DNA of 64,000 nt from Datura wrightii (lineage: Eukaryota > Streptophyta > Magnoliopsida > Solanales > Solanaceae), in contig JASDFA010000016.1 in the NCBI GenBank assembly GCA_035772735.1, positions 136,908,501-136,972,500 on the forward strand. The letters run 5' to 3'. Below, one piece after another: positions 55,691 through 64,000 of this stretch. The number at the start of each line of letters is the position of its first letter. The first letter of the stretch is position 1. The position numbers and the translations under genes were made by a program. The notes under the pieces were generated by a model that was given only the letters and a program-made list of their open reading frames with translations, made no database searches and was not told where the DNA came from.

Positions 55691-56654
55691 AATGGTATAC
55701 ATATAATCTTCTGTTATACTGTGCTGAGTCTAATACTGAACAAGATATAATTCTTTTCTGCTGAGAATCATGCTGTGTAACTGAGGTTCATAGTAAACAT
55801 GATTTACTACTTCTAACATTCTTTCTTAACTTTATTTTAGGCTACTATTCTATTCTTGAAATATGTTATAGGAACTTATATTTCTTTACTAAGTTTAGAC
55901 TGAACACGATAATATCCTAACATACTCTACTAAATCACATACTTGGCGTGCTGTGCTGTTTTGTCACTTTCTACTAGAATTTGCATCGTGCTAGTAAGTG
56001 TCACGCTATACATGACATGATTCTTCCAACATCGTACTAAAATTATACTAAGCATAATATGCAACTTCTGTAGCATTCTACTGGCACTTGAGCTATGTTA
56101 CTATACCGGAGCTACTAGCTTGCCGAAGAAACTGTCTTTACATACCTCCGTTTCTGATTTCCTGGCTAATTGGCGTAATTCAGTCAATATTTTGCTTTTT
56201 CTCCCAACTGCATCCATATATATAAATCAATTAGGACTAAATACATTAATATTCTGAAAGAAAATATCAGTTTAATATATGTATAGCCCAAACTTTGACT
56301 TATCAAAAAATGGTCGAAAATTCGCTATTTCTTGGATGTCCAGAAGGGAGAAATACTCACCTTAGGGCTAGGAGTATATTGACACTAATTTGGAGCAATT
56401 CCACTTACCTTAGCTCGGTAGCACGATGATTCGCCGGCCAAATTTTACCAAACTAGAGCCGTAGGAATGCTCCTTGCTCTTAATACCTCACTACCCATGT
56501 TTATTTCGCGTTTAAACCGCGTATAGCAACGTAATTGAAAGGAAATTTCAAAGAAACCTTCATGCCCTCTGTTCTTAGCTATGTTCTCTGTTATGTTTTG
56601 GAAATCTTAAGTTAAATGAAATAAAAATTGAAGTTTGGAGGCTTTTATACTTGG

Positions 56655-56785
56655 GGCTGCACCTCACCTCCGTGGCACGCTATGTATCGCGGAGGTTAGC
56701 CTCCGTGACACGCTGTGTATCATGGAGGTGAGCCTCCGTGACACTCTGGCCATCGTGGAGGAGGTCTGCCAGCCTCCTCTTGCGA
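56655..56785 (-). repeat. CCTCCGTGACACGCTG palindromic array in W LTR U3
   Basis: Four phrases combining CCTCCGTGxCACxCT with ATCGCGGAGGTTAG or ATCATGGAGGTGAG, in alternating orientation. The words resemble those of the Athila-2 LTR (39195-39525), although W is a chromovirus. Confidence 0.8.
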
Positions 56786-56901
56786 TGGTTCGACGTGTCG
56801 CTTATCCGGTCTTTCCCCGGGCCTTTTCCTAGAATGTATGGCATTCAAAAACTCTTAACCAATATGCAAATAAAAATGTCGTGCATTTATGGGGTGTAAC
56901 A

Positions 56902-56920
56902 TTCTCCCCTCCCCCCCTTA
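56902..56920 (-). promoter_or_regulatory. Polypurine tract of element W
   Basis: The minus strand reads TAAGGGGGGGAGGGGAGAA, abutting the LTR start; CATTCGAGGACGAATGTTC lies just upstream of it. Confidence 0.92.
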
Positions 56921-56945
56921 AGAACATTCGTCCTCGAATGTAAAC

Positions 56946-57174
56946 TTCTACTTGCAAGAAGTTCAACTTACTTGACTTATTCTAGAAAAATTTCGGCAGA
57001 GTCTCCCATGTAATATGGACTATCTCAAAAACCTGAAATACAGAAAAGTTCAATATAGGTAGTCCACACAATACTGTAGCAATCATCATGTAAAAGTCTA
57101 GAGTCGGCTATCTCATTATACATGTAATATAAGGCATCTCATATGATAACAATACTAACATACCTCTCGACCGA
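56946..57174 (-). other. Element W 3' untranslated region
   Basis: No coding potential; lies between the chromodomain stop and the polypurine tract. Confidence 0.55.
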
Positions 57175-57637
57175 TTAGGCTTGGAATAATTTAGGATATA
57201 TGAATTTCATGTCTTCCTCTGCTTCCCAAGTTATCTCCTCTCGATTCTTGTTACGCCACAGTACCTTGACAAAAGCAATGTCTTTAGTCCTCAACCTGCG
57301 AATCTGCCTGTCTAGTATGGCTACTGGGCTCTTCATAGGCCAACTCTTCCGTAACCTGGACATCCTGGACTGGGACAACTCTGGAGGGGTCCCCTATATA
57401 CTTCCTCAACATAGACACGTGGAAAACTGGATGAACAAACTCTAATTCTGGAGGCAAGTTCAACTCGTATGCCATATGGCCTATTCTCCGCCGAATCTGA
57501 TAAGGCCCAACGAACCTCAGACTAAGCTTACCTTTCTTGCCGAATCTCATCACCCCTTTTATTGGATATACTTTCAAAAATACCCAGTCATTCACATTAA
57601 ATTCTAGGTTTCTGCGCCGCACATCAGCATACGATTT
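57175..57637 (-). pseudogene. Element W integrase C-terminus and chromodomain
   Basis: Minus strand. After a TAG (57636, where relatives read Gln) comes KSYADV-type sequence, then RRRNLEFNVNDWVFLKVYPIKGVMRFGKKGKLSLRFVGPYQI, the GPY/F-like module, and FHVSMLRKYIGDPS. A frameshift near 57335 leads to the chromodomain, VAILDRQIRRLRTKDIAFVKVLWRN then ITWEAEEDMKFIYPKLF, ending at 57175. Order and motifs are those of Tekay-type integrases. Confidence 0.88.
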
Positions 57638-58495
57638 CTAGCGGCTCTGAGCAGTCATTAGGCGTTCTATGATAAGGTTTACCTTCTCCTCTGACTGATG
57701 AATAATATCTGGCCCAATCATCGCTGGCTCTCCTACTTCAAACCAGCCAACTGGCGATCTACATTTCTGTCCATACAATGCCTCAAAGGGTGCCATCTGG
57801 ATAGCTGAGTGGTAACTATTGTTATAAGAAAACTCAATCAGCGATAAATGTTCATCCAAACTACCTCCAAGGTCCAACACACAAGCCCGTAGTATATCTT
57901 CGAGCGTCTGAATAGTGCGTTCCACTTGTCCATCTGTCTGAAAATGGAATGTTGTGCTCAAATTAACCTGCATTCCCAAACCTCTATGAAATGACTGCCA
58001 AAATCTAGCTATAAATTGTGCTCCTCTGTCAGAGATAATAGATACTAGAACACTGTGTAATCTAAGTATTTCTCCAATATATAATTCGGCGTAATCTTCG
58101 ACAGAGAAAGTGGCTTTTACTGGTAGGAAATGGGCTGATTTCGTCAGTCTGTCAACAATTACCCAAACTGAATCATGTCTATGCCTGGTATGGGGTAATC
58201 CTACTACAAAGTCCATGTTTACTGCTTCCCACTTCCAAAGAGCCACAGCTATGTCCTGAGTCAACCAACCTGGTTTCTGGTGTTCCATTTTTACTTGCTG
58301 ACAGTTAGGACACTGGGCTACAAATTCTGCTATTTCCCTTTTCATACCTGGCCACCAGTATATTTCTTTAATATCGTGGTACATCTTCGTCGCGCCTGGG
58401 TGGAGAGAATAGCGGGCGTGATGTACCTCACTCATAATCTGCTGGCGAAGCCCTGAAATATCTGGAACACAAAGGCGGCCTTTACATCGTAACAC
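57638..58495 (-). CDS. Element W integrase, 285-residue open frame
   Basis: Zinc domain: VHHARYSLHPGATKMYH (His 25/26 and 32) and QCPNCQQ (Cys 62 and 65), all present. Catalytic core: NMDFVVGLP with D95, SIISDRGAQF with D156 and TDGQVERTIQ with E192, the last two exactly 35 residues apart. H-F-Q-T-D-G has Phe where Pro is usual. The frame ends with IIERLMTAQSR and TAG. The start codon lies in the RNase H-integrase linker and is not native; TAG upstream (about 58551) separates it from the RNase H frame. All catalytic residues are intact. Confidence 0.92.
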   Translation of the reverse strand: MLRCKGRLCVPDISGLRQQIMSEVHHARYSLHPGATKMYHDIKEIYWWPGMKREIAEFVAQCPNCQQVKMEHQKPGWLTQDIAVALWKWEAVNMDFVVGLPHTRHRHDSVWVIVDRLTKSAHFLPVKATFSVEDYAELYIGEILRLHSVLVSIISDRGAQFIARFWQSFHRGLGMQVNLSTTFHFQTDGQVERTIQTLEDILRACVLDLGGSLDEHLSLIEFSYNNSYHSAIQMAPFEALYGQKCRSPVGWFEVGEPAMIGPDIIHQSEEKVNLIIERLMTAQSR

Positions 58496-58552
58496 TTCAT
58501 CCTCAGTTACCTGAAAATCTGGTGCTTTCCCTTGCTGAACTCTGTCTTTAAG

Positions 58553-59146
58553 CTAAACTAGGTCAGGATCTTCATACTGCCATTCCTTTACCTCAAAAAC
58601 TAATGACGACACTACGGTGTTTTGTATCACTGCTCTGTTGTCCTCTGTTTCTACTACACGAATGGCTAAACTGGCTAATTGGTGTATTTCTCTGGCCAAC
58701 TCCCGCTGCTCGGGCTGCAAATACGCCAAACTCCCCATAGATTTGCGGCTGAGGGCATCTGCTACTACATTAGCTCTGCCTGGGTGATACAGAATATTTA
58801 CATCATAATCTTTCAACAATTCCAACCAGCGACGCTGCCGTAAATTTAACTCTCTTTGGGTGAAGATATACTGCAGGCTCTTATGGTCGGTGAAAATATC
58901 CATATGAACGCCGTACAGGTAATGTCTCCATATATTTAAGGCGTGGATCACTTCAGCTAGTTCTAGGTCATGGGTAGGATAATTCTTTTCGTGTTTCCTC
59001 AGCTGTCTGGAAGCATAAGCAATCACTTTACCGTGCTGCATCAACACACATCTCAACCCAATACCTGAAGCATCACAATACACTGCATAACCCTCTGTAC
59101 CTTCTGGTAATGCTAACACTGGGGCGGAGGTTAATCTGTCTTTCAA
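58553..59146 (-). CDS. Element W RNase H, 197-residue open frame
   Basis: The D-E-D-D set is complete: CDASGIGL (D25), THDLELAEV (E62), FTDHKSLQY (D87) and VVADALSRKS (D130). It lies between RT and integrase and reads on toward integrase after one TAG. Its first residue is not a natural start; a stop just upstream (near 59160, FQEL-type sequence) cuts it from RT. It would degrade the RNA strand during cDNA synthesis. Confidence 0.9.
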   Translation of the reverse strand: MKDRLTSAPVLALPEGTEGYAVYCDASGIGLRCVLMQHGKVIAYASRQLRKHEKNYPTHDLELAEVIHALNIWRHYLYGVHMDIFTDHKSLQYIFTQRELNLRQRRWLELLKDYDVNILYHPGRANVVADALSRKSMGSLAYLQPEQRELAREIHQLASLAIRVVETEDNRAVIQNTVVSSLVFEVKEWQYEDPDLV

Positions 59147-60110
59147 TTCTTGGAAACTCTACTCACATGCCTCTGTCCACTAAAACTTTACTGCTTTCTG
59201 CGTCAGCTTAGTCAGAGGTGCCGCTATGGTGGAAAATCCCTCAACAAACCTTCTATAGTATCCTGCTAATCCCAGGAACTGCAGACTTCATAAGAGTGGT
59301 AGGTCTGGGCCATGTTTCTACCGCTTCTATTTTCTGCGTGTACACCTGTATACCAGCATCCGGCACAATATGCCCCAAGAAAGCTACTGAGTTCAGCCAA
59401 AATTCACATTTAGAGAACTTGGCGTACAGCTGACGGTCCCTGAGAATCTGGAGCACTGCCCGTAAATGAGCCTGGTGATCTGCCTCTGAACGAGAATACA
59501 CCAGAATATCATCGATAAACACTATCACGAACAGGTCCAAGTATGGTCTGAAAATACTGTTCATCAGGTCCATAAATACTGTTGGGGCATTCGTCAGCCC
59601 AAAAGACATGACCATGAACTCAAAATGGCCGTATCTGGTCCTAAAGGCTATCTTCGGAATGTCCCTTTCACGAACTCGACCTGATGGTATCCGGACTGTA
59701 AGTCAATCTTGGAGAAATATCTGGCTCCCTGTAACTGGTCAAACAAATCATCTATTCTGCTAAGCGGATACGTATTCTTAACTGTAACCTTATTCAACTG
59801 CCGGTGATCTATACACATGCGGAGCGAGCCATCCTTCTTTCTCACAAATAAAACTAGCGCACCCCAAGGTGAAGTACTCAGCCTGATGAAGCCCTTATCC
59901 AACAGATCTTTCAGCTGCTCCTTGAATTCTCTGAGTTCAGCAGGAGCCATACGATACGGAGGAATTGATATGGGCTGAGTTCCTGGTAGTAAATCAATTG
60001 CAAAATCTATTTCTCTTTCTGGGGGAATACTAGGTAGCTCATCTGGAAATACGTCAGGAAATTCATTCACCTCTGGAACAGACTGGAGAGTTAGAGACTC
60101 TACCCGAATA
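59147..60110 (-). pseudogene. Element W reverse transcriptase
   Basis: Minus strand. The frame 59648-60070 reads NEFPDVFPDELPSIPPEREIDF, ISIPPYRMAPAELREFKEQLKDLLDKGFIR, VRKKDGSLRMCIDHRQLNKV, RIDDLFDQLQGARYFSKIDLQSGYHQV, with the catalytic D of KIDL. A missing base at about 59675 moves into the frame 59253-59615: MSFGLTNAPTVFMDLMN and VFIDDILVYSRSEADHQAHL (D-D present), then CEFWLNSVAFLGHIV. A further shift near 59280 breaks the thumb/connection. Two frameshifts inactivate an otherwise well kept RT. Confidence 0.9.
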
Positions 60111-60112
60111 TC

Positions 60113-60278
60113 CTAAACTCTGACAAGGTGGTAAATGCACCCCTTAGCTATCAACTTCCTTGCCTGAAGATAGGAAATAAACCTACCTTTTGGCGTAATT
60201 GTACTGCCCTTCCACTCTCGTACTGCCTCCCATGGAAAGTGGAATTGGACTATCTTGCTCCAGCATTCTACTAGGGTT
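60113..60278 (-). pseudogene. Element W protease C-terminal fragment
   Basis: VECWSKIVQFHFPWEAVREWKGS, then PKGRFISYLQARKLIAKGCIYHLVRV, the conserved tail of the chromovirus protease region. The sequence breaks at about 60278 into LTR-like DNA, so protease active site, gag and 5' LTR of W are absent from the window. Confidence 0.82.
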
Positions 60279-60280
60279 TG

Positions 60281-61529
60281 TGTTCCCCATGGGTTCATAA
60301 CAGCTTTGGGTATACACTCGTGATCTTTACCAATACTTATAAAACTGATAACTTAGGTTCATTCAAACGATCAACCAATCCCTATTGATGACTATGCTCA
60401 ATTACTCGACCAAGTCTCATGAGTTTTCCAAACTAACCGTTATCAATAAGTTCAAGATATAACTATCCTGCAACCACAACTTAAGTTAATACAATGATCA
60501 TCAAGATCAAGGCTCCGTTGTAATTCTCTTTTCCAAATCTCTACCTCTTCGACCAAAACAAGTAAAGAATTCAGGCACTTCTTAACGTTGTACACCGCTA
60601 AGAATCATTAAAGATGAAGAGAATACAATATAAGTAATTAGTGTTCAGACTCACTTTGTGCAACCCTAACTTGTTAATCCACCATGGTTCCCACAACCCT
60701 AGCTATGCAGGTTTTAGCTTCTCATAGTTGCAAGGTTGTGATTTGTGTTCATGATTGAAAACATAAAACAATACTTACAAAGATGATTGAGAAAAAAACA
60801 ATTCCTTCAATTAAACCACGAAATCTTGAATAACAAGTAGCAAGAACAAGATGAATTCAAGACAAGGTTGGACCAACTCAATTCTCTCTTCCAATGATGT
60901 AAAACTCCTTACTACAATGTTTTCCTACTAAAATTAAGTCTATTCGTCATCCTCCCTTAAAAATAAAACATAAAACGTATTTATAGAGACACAAGAATCT
61001 TTTCCCTAAACTAATAGGACTGCTTTCCATATCTGTCGCCGAGCTCGTCAAGGGTCCTCCTACGACTCATGGGGGCTTCTCACGGATCGTGACATCAACT
61101 CGTGGATTGAAGTATTTGGCTGAATTTTGGCTAAGTATTAGGCCACGGTATGATTCGTACCATATCCTACTGCTCGTACATTGCACCCGTGGCTTGATCT
61201 TGATACTTTGAACTTTGCCTGAACTTCATCATGACCAGTATGGTACAACTCGTACCTTCATCTCATGGGTCGTAGGGTATTTTGGTACTGAGAATCAGCC
61301 TCCTATGCAATTCTTCTGGACTTCATCACGACTGACCTACCACAACTCGTACCATCATAGTACGACCCGTGACAAGTCACATAAGATAAGTCTTCCAGGT
61401 TAAACTTTCAGTTTCTCATCAAGGCCTTTACTATGACTCGTAGGTCCATCCTACAGATCGTACTGTGGTCTGCACTTTTTGCCCTTATTTGCACACTTTT
61501 AGCTTCCTTTTGCACTTTATTTTCCAACA
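60281..61529 (-). mobile_element. Athila-like LTR (H), minus orientation
   Basis: Minus strand: TGTTGGAAAATAAAGTGC (61529) to CCATGGGGAACA (60281), 1249 bases with TG...CA ends. U3 holds ACGACTCGTACC / GTACGACCCGTG palindromic words (61025-61470). The leader-like half (60300-60960), including CCCTAGCTATGC and the phrase before ACTTACAAAG, resembles the plan of the inverted Athila-1 LTR at 20126-21139. Flanking pentamers (GTTTG, CCCAT) do not match, so it is not a clean solo LTR. Confidence 0.55.
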
Positions 61530-62068
61530 CCCATTTATCCTGAAATCAAAGGAAAAGTGCCTTATATCCACATAAATACACCTAAGTCCATGGTATTTTC
61601 TTAGTTTTGAGTGTCAATAGTACTGTAAATCCACAACACATCATATAGCTACTGGTGGTCACTGCTAGTTCATTGTTTTATTTTGGTGGACAGCCGGTGC
61701 TCTGTGGATTGGCACTGGCTAAATGTTGATGCTTCACAAGTGAAGCCATCTAATGAAGGGTAAAAAGGTCCAGAAAGGTCTCCAAATCATCTAAAAGCCT
61801 CAAGGGAATTTGGGGAAAGTTGTACACAAGAAAGTACTGATATTTACATCACTCTCATTGTACACCACTAATTCATTCATCAATTATTCATCTTTCACAC
61901 ACCTTCTCACCATAAATTATAGAGTTAGAAAGTACTTTTCTTCTTCTTTTTATTTAGCCCATTTTAGGGGAATTCTGTCGTTGTTGTAAGAGCTTGTGAA
62001 GTAATTTTGACACAATGACCATTTGTGCTCTTTTATAAAGAAAAGTGTATTTTGGAGGTTATAAAAAA
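61530..62068 (+). mobile_element. Probable LTR of element V, start not determined
   Basis: Non-coding DNA that ends directly at an Athila-type primer site. It includes the self-complementary words ACAGCCGGTGCTCTGTGG at 61693. No second copy is inside the window, so its left border is a guess. Confidence 0.45.
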
Positions 62069-62086
62069 TGGTGTCGTTTCCAGGGA
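62069..62086 (+). promoter_or_regulatory. Primer-binding site of element V
   Basis: TGGTGTCGTTTCCAGGGA matches the Athila site TGGCGCCGTTGCCGGGGA with four changes. Confidence 0.7.
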
Positions 62087-62200
62087 ATTGAGTTGTGATA
62101 AGACATTAGTTATTCATTGATTGAAACTAGTTTTGCATTTTTGTTTTTACATCTTGTTTTGTTTTTATTTTTGTTTTTGTTTTTGTTTGTTTGTAGTTGT

Positions 62201-63236
62201 ATGACGGCATCATGGAATGAAAGGAGGTTTGATGGTTGAAACCCTTATTATGATGACCCATGTACCTATTGTAGAGGACCACACTATTGGCAAGATTGCA
62301 AATATGCCTCTAGTAGGGAGATGAGTGCACCTTCTCCTCCCTATGATGGGTATAGATGCATATTATGTGGTAGTCATAGGAGATATTAGGATGGATGCTC
62401 AAATAGGGTCACTTCTCTCTATAGTGGCTATGATAGAAGTTGTGGTCCTAAGCTTTATAGGAATGAAGCCATGAAAAGTGAGGGAAGGAGAAATACATAT
62501 GGGTGCATGGAAGCCATGCTCCAAGCTTTTTTGGAGCGGGAGTCTAATGCAGAAAAGAATGTCAACCCTTTCATGCCAATGGAATCATCAACTCCTCAAG
62601 AAGAAAGTTGTAAATCTTTACAAGAAAAAGCATAGGAGACATTAGGAGCATAAAAAGAAGAACTGAACAATGGGGCATGACTCAACTTGACTAATAGTAG
62701 GAAGCTTAAAATGACGATAAAGAAGGAGTCAAGGTGAACTTTGAAGAAGTCATAGAGTTGTGCCAACCAACCAACTTTTCAAAAATGCAAGATGCCAAAG
62801 TTGAAGAAGTGATACTAGAGTCCCCAACTGATATCTAACAAATCATACTCAAAGACTTTAGTGCACTTGAAAAGGAGGATGTCAATCAATAATCATGCTT
62901 TAACAGGGAGCGACTTAAAATGTCCTCTTATCATTATTCAACATTGAACTTGGTTGACCAAATGGAGACTGAGGAGATCAAGTCAATGGAGGAAGTTGAG
63001 AAGGAAGATCAAGGTGGCTTCAAGTTAGAGTAAGCCATGTCAACAAGGTTGAAGCATATACCTCCTTTAAGGACCAAGAGATACAGGATGCAACATCCAT
63101 TTCTTGGAACCTTGATACTTACACCACCACCCCTCAAGAGAAATAGGAGAATGGACAAGAAACTAGGGGTGCAATTCAAAAACTCAAAGTTGAGATAAAA
63201 GTGGTGAAATTTGAAGTCGTCGAGCCACGACGTTAA
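62201..63236 (+). pseudogene. Element V: zinc-knuckle protein of a non-autonomous element
   Basis: The ATG at 62201 follows a T-rich tract ending GTTTGTAG, a possible splice acceptor. The frame reads MTASWNERRFDG, TGA, NPYYDDPCTYCRGPHYWQDC (knuckle C-x2-C-x3-H-x4-C at 62261-62299), then CILCGSHRRY, TAG, DGC (62357-62398), a second Cys/His cluster. Beyond about 62700 a different frame is coding-like: VNFEEVIELCQPTNFSKM, MSTRLKHIPPLRTKRYRMQH, GVQFKNSKVEIKVVKFEVVE, ending at TAA 63234. No gag core, protease, RT or integrase is visible. I do not know its function; the knuckles suggest nucleic-acid binding. Confidence 0.6.
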
Positions 63237-63265
63237 TATAGGCGCTTCTTGGGAGGCAACCCAAG
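63218..63265 (+). other. Paired stem-loop motif, element V copy
   Basis: First stem CGTCG-AGCCA-CGACG (63218-63232), perfect. After a 15-base linker containing TAGGCGCTT the second stem is CTTGGG / CCCAAG around AGGCAA (63248-63265). The stop codon of the V frame (63234) lies between the two. Confidence 0.8.
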
Positions 63266-64000
63266 TGCTTTTACATTTTCTGTTTACTTTTTCCTTTTAT
63301 TTTGTTTTACTTTACATTTGTGTTGTCTTTGATTGTGCAGGGGTGGAATAGGTCTGGAACATGGAAAATCATGAGAGAAGAAAAAGAAAAAGGAGAGCAT
63401 GGAAAATGCGTGTAAAATGGATGCCTCCATCGTATCAGGGAGTTCTCTCACCCATTCGTTCCTCATTTTGTTTAACCTTAGCCATCGAGGACAATGGATT
63501 GTTTTTGTTAGGGAGTGAAGTTTGAGTAACCCACTTGTTAATTAATGCACAATATGGCCCTATGGAAGATTGGATGATGTCATTCTTAAGGGTAAATCAT
63601 CATTACTTGTTAGTAGTATCGCCTTTTTAAATAGTAGTCTTTGAATAAAGTCCATGGATTTTCTTTATACTACGGTTCTTTCCCAAGGAGTAGTTTCATT
63701 GTCTTTACTTTTTGTTGTCGAACCGGATTGGCACTTCCCAATGATAGATTGAGAGGCAACTTTCTTAAGGAAAAATGTCAAGTCTAGAGTCTTGTAGAGT
63801 CTTTTGTGCACTTGCTTGATGAGGTACCACAAACATTTCTTGCTTGGCATGGTGCATGAGTTTTGAAAAGAAAAGAGGGGTGTCTAAATGTGAAAATGAG
63901 CACTCTCTTGTCATGGATTGTACATTCTTTTCTTGGCTTTTTGATTCATAGCTAGCTTATCGAAAGTCATTTTCTTAAATGTGATGAAAGAAGTGTGTGA
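63266..64000 (+). mobile_element. Element V 3' non-coding region, runs off the window
   Basis: A T-rich tract ends TTGTGCAG-GGGTGGAATAGG, the same acceptor-like layout seen after the Athila-2 stem-loops. Then CCATCGAGGACAATGG, a phrase I know as common downstream of pol in plant Athila/Tat-type elements. No coding domain. The 3' LTR is not reached. Confidence 0.55.

Larger units (their letters stand above)
54422..56901 (-). mobile_element. 3' LTR of chromovirus W
   Basis: Minus strand: starts TGTTACACCCCATAAATGC (56901) and ends CCCCGAGACGGGGCGTGACA (54422), 2480 bases. The polypurine tract lies just outside it. It contains ATAACATAACATGGC repeats (55155-55205), three copies of a TACATGCTGAAACTAGTGATA unit (55595-55690) and a U3 palindrome block (56655-56785). 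It is a different family from A and B. Confidence 0.88.

Noticed and set aside
60281..61529. Clean solo LTR with target duplication
   Set aside because: The ends look right (TG...CA) but the flanking pentamers GTTTG and CCCAT differ, so it is more likely part of a rearranged insertion.
1..64000. Host protein-coding genes, rRNA, tRNA genes or DNA transposons
   Set aside because: I looked on both strands and found no intact non-retroelement domain, no rRNA-like stretch and no convincing terminal inverted repeat pair; weak or very decayed ones could be missed without a search tool.

Overview
The window reads as plant heterochromatin: about 64 kb of AT-rich DNA made almost wholly of nested Ty3/gypsy LTR retrotransposons and their solo LTRs. 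I found no host protein gene, rRNA, tRNA or CRISPR array. Two lineages are present. Chromoviruses of the Tekay/Del type have LTRs of 2-3 kb, initiator-Met tRNA primer sites, D-P-G or D-L-G proteases and a C-terminal chromodomain. Athila-type elements have LTRs starting TGATCTTGGGC, a TGGCGCCGTTGCC-like primer site, a D-L-G protease, RT and integrase, and an env-like ORF. The style of both points to a eudicot, probably Solanaceae. That is an inference from family appearance, not from a search.

Layout. Positions 1-2502: LTR of family B (+). 2503-6676: gag-protease of chromovirus B (-), split by a solo LTR at 3191-5535 (target duplication CGGTC). 6677-6961 plus 24065-26455: the LTR of B, split by full-length chromovirus X (6962-24059, +, duplication TAAAC). 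Inside X, between RNase H and integrase, sits Athila-1 (12532 onward, duplication GTCTT). The integrase of X and the second LTR of Athila-1 were later scrambled and partly inverted (19437-21139). 26456-27580: LTR fragment. 28376-29447, 50227-50314 and 53283-54421: remains of Athila-3, the oldest layer there. It hosts chromovirus Y (29448-50226, -, duplication GTGTC/GTTTC) and a solo LTR (50315-53282). Y in turn hosts a solo LTR (35462-38161, duplication CATAA) and Athila-2 (38949-48333, duplication GACAA/GAAAA). 54422-60278: 3' part of chromovirus W (-). 60281-61529: Athila-like LTR (-). About 61530-64000: a small non-autonomous Athila-like element V (+), running off the window.

Every element is broken by stops, frameshifts, deletion or insertion. 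The best-preserved coding stretches are RT and integrase of Athila-2 and RNase H and integrase of W; each keeps its catalytic triad or tetrad. The duplications give a relative order: B and Athila-3 are old hosts; X and Y came later; Athila-1, Athila-2 and the solo LTRs came last; rearrangements followed.

The most interesting signal is a paired stem-loop motif, with compensatory stem changes, downstream of the coding region in all four Athila-type elements, including two that lack pol. Other unusual signals are palindromic arrays in the U3 of unrelated LTR families, and unrelated tandem repeats, often about 39 bp, at the same LTR position.
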